From: Cryptomeria japonica
Lineage: Eukaryota; Streptophyta; Pinopsida; Cupressales; Cupressaceae
DNA: 64,000 nt
NCBI RefSeq assembly: GCF_030272615.1
Contig: NC_081410.1
Coordinates: 128,765,640-128,829,639 of the forward strand
Direction of reading: 5' to 3'
Part shown: piece by piece, positions 22,550-33,227 of the stretch
How positions within the stretch are numbered: the stretch's first letter is position 1
Layout: each line of letters begins with the position of its first letter
The notes under the pieces: model-generated
Database searches by the model: none
What the model was told of the DNA's origin: nothing
Seen by the model: the letters and a program-made list of their open reading frames with translations, nothing else
Program-made: the position numbers and the translations under genes

Positions 22550-24818
22550 ATGGAGGAGATGAAACGCTGCCCTGCAAATTACCCTCCATTGACTCCCCTT
22601 TCCTTCATTGAAAGAGCTGCCATAGTCTTTGGGGACAGTACTTCTGTTGTCTACAACAATACTCGCTTCACCTGGTCTCAGACGTTCCAGAGATGCCGCA
22701 GACTGGCTTCTGCTCTCTCTTCTCGCAATATCTCTCGCGGGGATGTGGTAAGAATGAAGGATTATAGTTGTAGAAACAATTGAAACTTATGAAGCATAAC
22801 AAAAACTAATCTTTTGTGAAGATTGCAGATTGCAGATGAAGTACAGTTTTCCCTTTTGCTTTCTCTTCCTCTGTTTTCCCAAATTTCTTTCAGCAACATC
22901 GTAGTATTGAGTACAGTAATAATCCATTTCTTTCAGTTTGTTACTGTTGTGTTTGAATTCCATGAGCCATTGTCAGGATCAAAACTTCGGATCACAGAAT
23001 ATCACAATATTGAAAATGTTATAAAGAAAGTAAAATACATTAACAGCCTTTTAAAATCAATATTGAGTCATGTTCCATGATCTATCATCTCACATCAATA
23101 TTGACTCATGCTTCATGATCTATGATCTCCTCTTGAGCTCTAGTATTGAGATAATGGAATATTGATTCATGCTCTATCATCTTGTATTCTGATTACAGAA
23201 CATGATCTTTTTAACACAATCCAATCCAAAAACACCTAATAGCTTAAATCCCATAAATTTACTCTTACCTTTCTGTGATTTTGATGGCCACTCTGTGAGT
23301 AAATTTCATTACATGAAGAATTTGACTGTGCAGGTCTCCGTGGTGGCACCGAACATCCCTGCCATGTACGAAATGCACTTCGCAGTACCCATGGCCGGGG
23401 GGGTCCTCAACACAATAAACATCCGTCTGGACGCTCGAACAATGGCGACCCAGTTCGCCCACTGCGACCCAAAGTTCATCTTTATAGACTACCAATTTCT
23501 GCCCCTAGTAACAGAAGCCATGAACATAGCAAGAACCAAAAGGGCCTGCATAGTCCTGATCGAGGAGATGGAACAGGGGAAAAATGATCCCACACCCACA
23601 CCCACACCCGGGGGTCTCCTAACATACGAAACCATGATCCAACAGGGCGACCCAGAGTTCGAAATCCGGTGGCCAGAGGACGAGTGGGATTCCATAGTAC
23701 TAAACTACACCTCAGGCACAACATCAGTTCCAAAAGGCGTAGTCCACTGTCACAGGGGACTCTACACCATGGCCATGGATACTCTGGTCCAATACGGACT
23801 CAGGCCAGGCACAGTCTACCTCTGGACTCTGCCCATGTTCCACTCCAACGGCTGGTGCTTCTCCTGGGCTCTGGCGGCCATTGGAGGCATCAACATCTGC
23901 CTGCGAAAATTCGATGCCAAGGTAATCTTCGATTCAATTGCAGATCACAAGGTCACCCATCTCTGTGGAGCACCCGTGGTGCTGAGCATGATAGCAAACG
24001 CTGCCCCTTCTGAGACCCGGCCACTCCCGGGTCGGGTCGAGCTCCTAACAGGCGGAGCCCCTCCACCTGCCTCGATCTTGTTCAAGATGGAAGAGCTCGG
24101 ATTCTCTGTAACGCATGGATATGGCCTCACAGAGACCTCTGGTACAGTCATTTCCTGTGCCTGGAAGCCCGAGTGGGACGGTCTTCAGGGGAACGAACGG
24201 GCCCGATTGAAGGCCCGGCAGGGCATCCGAAGCCTGAGTGCAGTTCGGGTCGATGTGAAGGACCCAGTGACCATGACCAGTGTGGCCAGAGATGGGGTCC
24301 AGATGGGGGAAATCATGATCAGGGCGGCCAGTGTAATGAAAGGGTATCTCAAGAATGAGGAGCTCACGGCCCGGGCTTTGGCCGGTGGGTGGTTTCGAAC
24401 CGGTGACGTCGCGGTGGTTCACCCTGACGGGTACATGGAGATCAAGGATCGGTCGAAGGATGTGATTATCTCAGGGGGTGAAAACATCAGTAGTGTGCAA
24501 GTTGAGTCTGTTCTGTATTCTCATCCTCTGATTGCTGAGGCAGCTGTTGTGGGAATGCCTGATCCGTTTTGGGGAGAAACACCCTGTGCTTTTGTGAGTG
24601 TGAAGAGGAGTGATCATGGTGATGGGCATGGGCAGAAGCCCGAATTGTCTGCATCGGAGATTATTTTCTTCTGCAGAGAGCGCATGGCGCATTTCATGGC
24701 GCCCAAATCTGTGGTGTTCTTGCCTGAGCTCCCGAAGACTTCTACTGGTAAGATTCAAAAATTTGTTCTTCGAGATATGGCCAGAAATGCTGTTCCTTGC
24801 CCTGTTTCGCGACTGTGA
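22550..24818 (+). CDS. Acyl-activating enzyme (AAE1/AAE11-like acyl-CoA ligase), probably peroxisomal
   Basis: Two exons, 22550-22747 and 23334-24818, join in phase 0 (GT at 22748, AG at 23332-23333) to a 560-residue protein, a normal length for the plant AAE clade. I chose the ATG at 22550 (AAAACAATGG context); the upstream GTG-initiated extension has no support. The family joins a carboxylic acid to coenzyme A through an acyl-adenylate. Visible motifs are the P-loop YTSGTTSVPKGV at about 191, GYGLTET at 328-334, GWFRTGD at 418-424 (nucleotide-binding Asp 424), RSKDVIISGGE from 439, and TGK with catalytic Lys at 539. The protein ends SRL, a peroxisome (PTS1) signal. Exon 2 is much richer in G+C than its surroundings. 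The natural substrate cannot be read from sequence; short or medium-chain or aromatic acids are known for relatives. Decayed copies of its 3' end lie downstream. Confidence 0.93.
22748..23333 (+). other. Intron 1 of the AAE gene (586 bp)
   Basis: GTAAGA at the donor and TGACTGTGCAG at the acceptor give a phase-0 junction that restores GDV|VSVVAPN, matching the family without gap. The intron contains three diverged repeats of about 45 bp (CAATATTGAGTCATGTTCCATG and variants, about 23060-23195). The open frames that run through the intron are chance continuations of the exons. Confidence 0.9.
23060..23195. repeat. Three imperfect ~45-bp repeats inside the AAE intron
   Basis: Segments beginning ATATTGAGTCATG, ATATTGACTCATG and ATATTGATTCATG are each followed by a CCATGATCTATCATCT-like sequence. 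Confidence 0.7.
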
Positions 24819-25270
24819 AGTGAGTCAATGGCATGGAAATCAATTTTAGGTGGGTCAATTGGAATTTTATTGTACTCTTTGGGAACATTTCAGCTTAAAT
24901 CAACATCTCAGGTATCTCTCAGCTCTCTGGTATTTGCTGATGGATCACATTTCACGAGTGTGATTAGAATATTGATAAAAAAAATAATAATATAATCTAA
25001 TTCAAAAATAATAGTAATTAAAATTATGGATTGTGGAAATCTGATATCATTAATATCGTAATTGATAGTAGGTATGAATTTATATAGTTCATGCAAGAGA
25101 TTTTTAATATTTTTTGGGTTTGATTATTTTATGTGCTTAATCAAATCCATCTTGTTTAATCAAGTTTAGTTGAGTATTAGGTCTTCATATCATAAGAGAT
25201 AAGGTGTTGATAACAATTGTAGATAAACAAATATACAACCAGATATGATATATGTAAAATAAACACAACG

Positions 25271-25291
25271 TGCACACACACACACACACAC
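25271..25291. repeat. (CA)n microsatellite
   Basis: About ten CA dinucleotides in a row, in the 3' flank of the AAE gene. Confidence 0.9.
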
Positions 25292-25530
25292 AACATCAAA
25301 TTTGTGTGGTTCGCCATAATGACTACATCCGCAAGAAAAGCAGGGGAAAACTTTGTTTATTACTTATGTTCATCCAATTACATCTACAATAGCCTATTAC
25401 ATAAAAAAATGATAATAATTACATTTCCACTCTCATCAATTTTGAAGTCTCTTAAGAATACTAATATAGACAACCGATGGAGGGAAACAATTAAAGGAAG
25501 AGTTCGGCCATTGGACTTCATTATCCAACA

Positions 25531-26400
25531 TAAGGTAGGATTCTGTCTCAAATAAATTTAGTGGAATGGATTTCCCTCAATCTTTTGTTCTCAGTCTAAG
25601 AGGCTTCAGCCTAAAGGCTCTAGTCATAAAGTATGAGGTTAGAATCACACCTCAAACAAACTTGGTGGAATGGATGCCCCTCAGTCCTTGACTCTTAGCT
25701 AAAGAGGTTTTAGCCTAAGGATCCATGCTCTTTATTGGGTAGCTAAAAGTTCTTTGAGGATGATATAAAATGCTCCATCAAAATTAGAAATTGTCTCTAA
25801 ATCACATTTTTAAAATAATTTTATTGTAAATATCTAACTTGTCGATTCAAACTATTTAGATTCAATTTTTTTAATTTCAAAAAGCTCTAAAATTAAATCT
25901 CCATTTTTACAAGGGTTTAGCTCAAAATCATTTCTTAACTTAAATGTATACTTTCTCATAACATTACATGTATATATAAAAGCATCTCTGTAAAAAAATA
26001 TTTTAATTTACCATATGGGATGAGGTTGAGATCTATCTTATATGGATTAGGCAAAATGAATACTCCTCAATCCTTAATTATTAGCTAAAGAGGTTTCAGC
26101 CTAAGGGCTCATGTTTTGTATTGGGTAACTAAAATTTCTTGTATAGATGATATAAAATCCTCCAAAAAAATAAATATAAATTATATATATTGTAATCATA
26201 TTTCTTAAAATAAATTTATTCTAAATTTTTAACTACCTTATTCCAACTATTCAAATTCAAATTTTCTCACTTCAAAAAGCTCTAAACTTGTATTTCTATA
26301 TTCATTGGGATTTAACTCAGAATTAATGTATACCTTCTCATAATATTATAGAAATACATAAGATATTTTTTATAGAAACATATTTGAACTTTGTCACTAA
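25531..26400 (+). repeat. Repeat block A: 104-bp units followed by ~350-bp units
   Basis: Two 104-bp units (25531-25740) carry GGTGGAATGGAT and AAGAGGTTTTAGCCTAAGG. A unit of about 350 bp follows (TAGCTAAAAGTTCTTTGAGG ... CTTTCTCATAACATTACATG, to about 26008). A further 104-bp unit (26009-26112) and a second ~350-bp unit come next. The same order recurs at 29222, 33228, 33772, 35372 and 35770. No coding sequence is supported. Confidence 0.8.
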
Positions 26401-26689
26401 GAGAGAGGGAGTTGTGCAAATTAACTTTATGATCATGTAATTATTACATGATATTTCATAGAGCCTTATTTTAAGAAATACAATATAGAGACTTATTGAT
26501 TTACAATTAAGGTTTAAAGTTGTGATTCATAATACAACTTGTCATATTGGTATGACCAGTGAGAAAATGCCCTTGACCAAAACCTCATCATAAAATCCTT
26601 ATCAATTGACAAATGTTTAATTTTTGGGTTTAGTTATTTTTTTTAAAGATGAATTATTCAGTATAATCTATTTAATATCAAGAAACAAA

Positions 26690-27050
26690 TATAATTGAAT
26701 TTAAAATGTATAAATTATTTCTACTATAACCATATTTCTTAAACAAAATTATGATGAGTATTTAACTTGTGTATTCCAATTCTTAAGATTCAAATTCCCT
26801 AACTTCAAAAGGCTCTAAAATTAAATCTCCATATTCATAAGAATTTAACTTGAAATCAATTTATAACTTAAACATATACTTTCTCATATACCATTACAGT
26901 TATACATATAAAAAATGGGAACTAGCTATGCAACCAATTATTTAGCAAGTTATATAAAGGGCACATCTCCCAATACACCATTTCCCCCTTAAATAACTTG
27001 CTAAATAGTTGACTCTAAAAAATAACCATAAAACAATATCTTCACTTATT
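26690..27050 (+). repeat. Further ~350-bp unit with a small hairpin insertion
   Basis: The family sequence runs from TATAAATTATTTCTACTATA to about 26910. It is then interrupted by an insertion-like stretch containing a 15-bp inverted repeat (TATTTAGCAAGTTAT at 26939-26953 and its complement at 26993-27007). Confidence 0.6.
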
Positions 27051-27218
27051 ACTAGGGGAGATAGAATCATACAGATTAACTTTATGACCACTATTAGGGG
27101 AGATAGAGTCATACAGATTAACTTTATGACCACTACTAGGGGAGAGAGAGTCATACAGATTAACTTTATGACCACTACTAGGGGAGAGAGAGTCATACAG
27201 ATTAACTTTATGACCATG
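27051..27218. repeat. 42-bp tandem repeat, 4 copies
   Basis: Units of 42 bp (AGGGGAGATAGAGTCATACA ... TTTATGACCACTA) start at 27054, 27096, 27138 and 27180. Single ancestral copies of the segment are seen at about 26396 and 34112, so this is a local amplification. Because 42 is divisible by three, open frames pass through on both strands without being genes. Confidence 0.92.
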
Positions 27219-28317
27219 TAATGATTACATACCTTTCTTTTTTAAGAAATGTGATACAAGAACTTATCTATCAACAATTAAGATTTGGAGATGTGAATCA
27301 TCATACATGATTTGTGAGAAATATCCTTTTAAAGATTTGACCAAAAACCTTATCATCAAATCCTACCAAATGAATCAAAAATATCATTTTTTGTTCCAAC
27401 ATCATATTTTTCTTTAACTTGTATACAAATCATCTAAATACATTTAATCATAAACATTAGTATCTCTAATTTTTATATCCAATACAAATGAACTTAATAA
27501 ATAGATTATTAATAAAAAAATCATAAAATTTATTGTGAGAGATGTTATTGCTCAATAGGGGAAGAGCACAACTCATGTTCCAATTACTATACATTGGGTT
27601 TCGTTAATTAAAAGCCCACTAAAAAATCATCTAGTGGGCCAATAGCCACCCGTTTTCTTGGAAAAAAAAGGTTCATAATTAGATCAATTGTGCAACTTTA
27701 TTGGTACCAATAATGCACTGTTATTGGGACCTTTGTGCGTAAGTATTGGATCAATTGTGCAATTTTTTTAGTTGTCAAATGAAATGAATGAAAGATTTCA
27801 ATGACATCCACGAGACTAAACAGTCTATGGGACCAAAGATAGCATCCTTAATTTAACTTCAAATTCCTTTTAATGTTGGATCTCCTACTATTAATTTTGA
27901 CCAGGAGTCTGGCGGTTTAGTTGATTCTATCTTTCTCAAATAACTGATGCATGTTGGCAACCTTTAATCTATTTTCGTATTAATTGCGGATATCTTCATA
28001 AGCTAGGCACTCCATGATGAAGTGCCTCAAAGGAAACAAATAATGGGGCAATAGAGAACATGTTTAAGATGACACTTTGAAATGACCACTTTTTGACCCT
28101 TGCGTGCATAACAAATCTCACACATTCCTCTTTACTATCCAAAAGCCATACCAATAGCTATAATTAATTAAGTCGCATAGAAAGACAACAATTTATTTTT
28201 TTCAACATCTGATACGATTACAAACTTAAGATGCACGAAGTTGGCCATACTTTTCCTTTACAGTAGACCTTTATCATTATTTTATTTTATTTTATCTTTA
28301 CCTTTAGCAATACTTTG
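27219..28317. other. 1.1 kb AT-rich DNA between repeat block A and the first AAE pseudogene
   Basis: No gene is supported. The left half resembles the ends of the other repeat blocks (near 31500 and 34950). ATCAATTGTGCAA occurs twice (27684 and 27749). Confidence 0.45.
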
Positions 28318-28670
28318 TCATTATCTCAGTGGGAACAACATGAGTAGTGTGGAAGTCGAGTCCGGTGTGTATTCTCATTCTCTGACCGCTGAGGCGGCTG
28401 TCGTGGGGATTCCTGATCCGTTTAGGGGAGAAACGCCATGCTTATTTGTGAGTGTGCAGAGTAATCATGGTGATGGGCACAGGCAAAAATTGAATTGTAA
28501 GGCGCCGAAATCTGTGGTGTTGTTGCCCGACCACCCAAAAATTTGTCCTTTAGGAAATTGCCAAGAAAGTTCTTCCATGTCCTGTTTGGCGACTCTGAGT
28601 GAGTCATTGGCACGGAAATCAATTCTAGGTCTTTAGAGGTGGGCCAATTGGGAACATCTTAGCGTAATCA
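28318..28670 (+). pseudogene. AAE 3'-end pseudogene 1
   Basis: From CATTATCTCAGTGGGAACAA on, this follows the AAE gene from about 24464 to beyond its stop, including the 3' untranslated start (GAAATCAATTCTAGGT...GGTGGGCCAATTGG). Conceptual residues SSVEVESGVYSHSLTAEAAV match the gene closely. Two internal deletions remove the stretch corresponding to about 24655-24700 and the TGK segment with the catalytic lysine. No upstream domains are present. The open frame of 131 codons over it starts in unrelated DNA and is not a functional gene. Confidence 0.9.
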
Positions 28671-28699
28671 ATGTATGGGAGGTAGGTGAAGCATACCAT

Positions 28700-28857
28700 A
28701 GCTAATAAATGGTACATTAGAGTTTGACGATTTTTTTGGTTGTCTTTGCATGCGACTTAACTGTTTATAGCTATTGTAGCTAATAAATGGTACATCAGAG
28801 TTTGACGATTTTTTGGTTGTCTTTTCATGCAACTTAATTGTTTATAGCTATTGTCTT
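28700..28857. repeat. 78-bp tandem duplication after AAE pseudogene 1
   Basis: AGCTAATAAATGGTACATTA at 28700 and AGCTAATAAATGGTACATCA at 28778 start two copies that both include GTTTGACGATTTTTT and TGTTTATAGCTATTGT. Confidence 0.9.
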
Positions 28858-29221
28858 GGTTATTGGATACAAACGATGTACATTGTGGGGATCTGTTATG
28901 CATGATATGGTCAAAAAGTATACATTTCAAAGTGTCACCTTAAAGATGTCCCATAACAATGCACTTAAAATTGTCAAAAACTTATGTACAAATGGACCAA
29001 TTATGGTCCAAAAAAGCTAATAAATGGGTCGCTATTGGTAAATGTAAAATTTATTAATAAGTTAGTAATTGGGGAATTGGTGTGCAAGGAATGAACATTT
29101 TTTTGGAACATGGGTGGTAATTGTTACTCTTCTCCTATGTGTTTTTTTATAGTTCATGCAGAAGATTTTTCATTTTTTGGATTTTTTTATCTTGTTTAAT
29201 CAAGTCTAGTTGAGTATAAGG

Positions 29222-29848
29222 TCTTCATATCATAAGGGATGAGGTTGGGATTGTGTCTCAAACAAATTTGGTTGAATAGATACCCCTCAATCTTTGGCTC
29301 TTAGAGCCAAAGAGGTTTCACACTAAGGGCTCTACTCATAAGGGATGGGGCTCGAATCATGCCTTAAACAAATTTGGAAGAATGGATAGCTCTCAATCCT
29401 TGGCTCTTAGTCGAAGAGGTTTCGGCCTAAAGTCTCTACTCATAAGGGATGAGGTTGAGGTCGTGCTTCAAAGAAATTCGGCATAATGGATACCCCTCAA
29501 TTCTTGGCTCTTAGCTAAAGAGGTTTCAACCTAATGGCTCTAGTCATAAGAGATGAGGTTGGGATCGTGCTTTGAACAAATTTGGCAAAATGGATATTGC
29601 TCAATCCTTGGCTCTTAGTTGAAGGGGTTTCAGCCTAAGGGCTTGTGCTTTTGTATCGAATAGCTAATAGTTCTTTGTGGATGATATAAAATGTTCCATC
29701 AAAAAATTATAAATTATCTCTATTGTAATCATGTTTCTTAAAATAATTTTGTTGTGAATATTTAATTTGTATATTCCAATTATTAAGATTTAAATTTCTT
29801 AACTTGAAAAAATCTAAAATTAAATCTCCATATTCATAAGGATTTGAC
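29222..29848 (+). repeat. Repeat block B: four 104-bp units plus a truncated ~350-bp unit
   Basis: Four head-to-tail units of about 104-105 bp each begin ATAAGGGATGAGG (or a variant) and end GCCTAAGGGCTCTACTC (or a variant). The following ~350-bp unit is cut at 29848 (CATAAGGATTTGAC) by the LINE insertion and resumes near 31237. Confidence 0.85.
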
Positions 29849-29929
29849 AATAAAAGAGGGGTAAAAATTTATTGAAAATAGAGAAAGAGGAACAACAAAA
29901 GAGGGCAAACAACCCAACAAAGAACAACT

Positions 29930-30675
29930 ACATCATAGACTTATCATGACTAACAAGTTGATCAAGTACCTGAGACAACTTAGGAGAGAGTTATCCCCTA
30001 TCCTCAATAGACCAACCCTCCCCAAAATCAACAACCCACTTGGCCAGATAGTCAGCCACCCCATTCCATTCGTTGGGAATGTGTGTCAAAGTGTCTGACA
30101 CACAAAACTCACAGAGCGAGAGAATCTGACTGATAATCATCTGAAGTTGTCAACTAACACCATAACAACTTTGTTGAGCTTTGCTAGTTCAATAAAGTCA
30201 CCACAACCTAGGAATCAGACTCAAACATAATGTGTTGCCAACCAATAGAACAACAACGCTCTAAAGCAACCAAAATGACCAGAGCCTCCATGTAATTGTT
30301 CGTATGAAAACCCTTATAGATAGAAAAAATAAATTGAACTTGCCTCAAACTGTCTTGTGACACACCACCAATACCCTCATGTCCAGGGTTACCTCTTGAA
30401 GACCAATTTGTATTGACCTTGATGATGCCATGAAGAGGAGGGCTCCAATTACCTACTCTAGAGATCTTCCGTAGAAGGTGACAACATCTATTTATGAAGA
30501 GTTGTCTAGTCTTCTGCATACCATAATCCTAAATATCCCCCTGAAGAGGAAGATTATAATGGTTACAAAAATCAATCTCCCCAGAAGCAGGGCCTCCAGA
30601 CAAATCACATTTAGCCATAACAGTCTCTCGAAGACAATGGATAATTTTCCACCATACATGCTAAATAGCTAACCT
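29930..30675 (-). pseudogene. LINE RNase H domain, decayed
   Basis: The minus-strand frame 30519-30208 gives NWSPPLHGIIKVNTNWSSRG, then NPGHEGIGGVSQDS, TNNYMEALVILVALERC and MFESDS. This is the order of an RNase H (RVT_3-like) domain as found at the C-terminus of plant LINE ORF2. The first catalytic Asp position of the usual NxDGSS pattern appears as Asn (NTNWSS). Sequence above 30519 continues with broken frames towards the inversion junction. Confidence 0.72.
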
Positions 30676-30683
30676 CTCAGTAT

Positions 30684-31236
30684 TGTTCTACCCTTTTCTT
30701 TGATGATGTGCCTCATGCTCTTGTGGAGGAAAATCAGATTCTTGCTTGTATTCCTTCTATGGTTACTGATGTGATGAATGAGTCTCTTACCCACCAGGTG
30801 TCTTTATCAGAATTAGAGGAAGTTGTTTTTGGGATGGCTAAAGGCAAAGCTCCTGGACCTGATGGCTTTCCTATTGATTTCTTTCAAGAATTTTGGGATA
30901 TCATCAAGTTGGATCTGTTGGCAGTTGTCCAAGAGTCTCATGGTAGTAAGCAGATGCTCTGTGCTATAAATTCTATTGTCCTAGTTCTTATCCCCAAAAA
31001 GGATGGTGCTACTCAACTCGATTTTTTTTGTCCTATTGCTTTATGCAATGTTGTTTATAAGATCATCACCAAATTGATTGCAGAAAGGATTAAAATTTGG
31101 CTTCCATCTTTAATTTCAGATGAACAAGGTGGTTTTGTCGCTGGGCAACAAATTCTGGATGGGTTGTTGTGTATAATGTTGTTGTGGGATGTTAGTGTAA
31201 AGGGCCAACACCCTTGTTTTGTTATTTCTAATATCA
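30684..31236 (+). pseudogene. LINE reverse transcriptase, N-terminal part only
   Basis: The frame shows FGMAKGKAPGPDGFPIDFFQ, a VLIPKKDGA segment, PIALCNVVYKIITKLIAERI and DEQGGFVAGQQILDG, the early RT motifs of plant LINE ORF2. The catalytic FxDD region is absent. The last ~20 residues of the 195-codon frame (after about 31236) are host repeat sequence, not RT. Upstream of the nominal start, FDDVPHALVEENQ continues the protein to about 30684. Confidence 0.8.
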
Positions 31237-33227
31237 AAAACATTACAAGTGTATATCAAAAGTTGTCTAGAAAAAAATATTTTGACTTATCGTGAGCGTG
31301 AGTTAAATTTATGATCATATAGTGGTTACATGAAATTTCATAGGATATCCCTTTTTAAAGAAATGTGATACAAGGACTTAACTAGAATCTCTCTTTTTTA
31401 AGAAATGTGATAGGACTCATCATATTTTGATACAACTAATAAAAAATGTCTTTTAAATACTTTTTAAATATTTGACCAAAACTTTATCATCAAATCTTAA
31501 CAACTAAACCAAAATATATATTTAAATAAAACATTAAATTGTTCTTCTTACATACAAATAAAATTTTATTAAATAAAATAATTGTACATGACCTTAATTG
31601 TGAGACATTATCTTTGAAATATGAGTTTAGAAGAACTAATTATAACTAACGTGTGAAAAGAGTTTCGTGCCAAAATATGCGGGCCTAACTTTTCTATCAT
31701 CTTCCTTTTGGTAAGTCAAAATCAATTTTGGAAAGTTTTGAAGGGACATGGACATCCTTCCAAATATAATAATTTCTCTTTTATTGGGACATAGTTTTGA
31801 ATTATTAATCAAATAAGGTATTGTTTTTTATAAATGTTTGAAAAGTTAAAAACAAGGTCTTACAAATACTTTGTAAGTTTTATTAGTTTTATTATAATAC
31901 ATAAATCTTTTGAATAGTATTATAAGGAATTAATGAAAATATATCAACTAATTATGTGTTAAATTAATATAAAAAGGTAATTAGAGTTGTGTAATTTAAG
32001 ATAGAGTTTTTATTTAGTTATATGTTAAAATAAAATATTGTAATTAATGTTTGTAATTTGAGTATGACTGATGAGTTGATGTGATATCATTTTAAAAAAC
32101 TATATGAATAGGATAAAATTGTAGTAGTAATCATATTCTATAAAATTATGATCTTGTCTTATAAAATAATTATTCTTTTGTATAATATTTTCTAACATAA
32201 GAACAACATGATTGGTGTTAAGATTCATTATAAACTGAGTTATGCTAGAGTTAAAGTTTGAGACTTTCTTAACCTTTAGTCAAGTGTTGAGACCGAATCA
32301 ATAGCTAAAATATGGTTTTATACTACCTCATAAGTTTTTTAGATTGAAGATTGTAAATTTACTCTTTATATATTAAACCTACTTAAGTATAAATCAAATT
32401 TTACATATTTAGACACCTAAAGTTAACCACATCCTAATGACATATCTCACATCACCATTTTTGCCACTTTTGACACCATACTAATCCCATCTTTATCACA
32501 CTTGCATCATTTTTGGACCAATTGTTAAAATAATTTATAGTCGTTTAATTGATTAGAATTAACCTTTTAACATTTTCTCCATTATTAAATTAAATAACTA
32601 AATCATATTGATTTAATTAAACCAATCTTGCACATCCCCCTCCACTAATCAATTAAATAATTTTATCATTTGATTAATAATTTTAAAGTATCAGATCCTT
32701 ATCTAATTCCAACTAATAGTACAAATTATGTCTCATTCACCATTAAAAAATAAATAAATCTCCATCACTCCTTAATGAAATTAATATTCAGTCCTATCCA
32801 TTAGTCCAATCAATTAAATTTCATGTATCATCCCTGACTGCCATATATTCAAATTCAAATCAATTTTGAGTATTGACCATTCAATTAACTAAATTAGTCT
32901 CAACTTTTCATACACCAACTAGTAACATTTATTTTCACCTCCTTCCATGATTCAAATTCAAAAAAAAACATCACGTTCAATATTAAGCATGTATTTCAAA
33001 TGAATCTCAACTCTTCATTTCTTTCGTTCCATATTTATAAAAGCAATCCCATCCTCAACCAAAAAAATTGAGAAGAATCAATTGGAGGAAGTACATTATA
33101 CCACATTGAGGACTCGTAAGAGACATCCAACATCCAACATATTATGAGCATTTCCACACACATAAGGTTTGTAAATTTTTAGAATAAATTTACATTCCTT
33201 ATTATTCAATTGTAAGTAGTGATACAT
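31237..33227. other. 2 kb AT-rich DNA, start belongs to repeat block B
   Basis: The first ~400 bp continue the interrupted repeat unit and the segment GTGAGTTAAATTTATGATCA seen in the other blocks. Beyond about 31800 nothing is recognisable. A good TATA-like ATATTTATAAAAGCAATCCC near 33030 could belong to a decayed LTR, but I could not define ends. Confidence 0.45.

Larger units (their letters stand above)
29849..31236. mobile_element. LINE fragment with inverted 5' part
   Basis: The left part (about 29849-30675) reads as the 3' half of a LINE on the - strand (RNase H domain, 3' end near 29849 with AATAAATTTTTACCCC). The right part (about 30684-31236) reads as its reverse transcriptase on the + strand. 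The upstream part thus lies inverted next to the downstream part, as made by twin-primed LINE integration. The surrounding ~350-bp repeat unit is interrupted at 29848 and resumes at about 31237 with a gap of roughly 46 bp relative to other units. This gives the insertion boundaries. Confidence 0.75.

Noticed and set aside
22823-23333. Open frames between the two AAE exons and the apparent N-terminal extension of exon 2
   Set aside because: They read through the intron. Canonical GT...AG sites restore the conserved protein exactly.
23265-24758. Several antisense and out-of-frame ORFs over AAE exon 2
   Set aside because: They are shadows of the G+C-rich coding exon, with no recognisable domain.
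27051-27218. CRISPR-like look of the 42-bp direct repeats
   Set aside because: There are no unique spacers; the units are contiguous. The genome is eukaryotic.
28241-28636. 131-codon frame that could be taken for a small acyl-CoA ligase
   Set aside because: It starts in unrelated AT-rich sequence and holds only a deleted piece of the AAE C-terminus without the catalytic lysine.
33020-33220. Possible second solo LTR with a TATA-like ATATTTATAAAAG
   Set aside because: I could not find TG/CA ends with matching target duplications.
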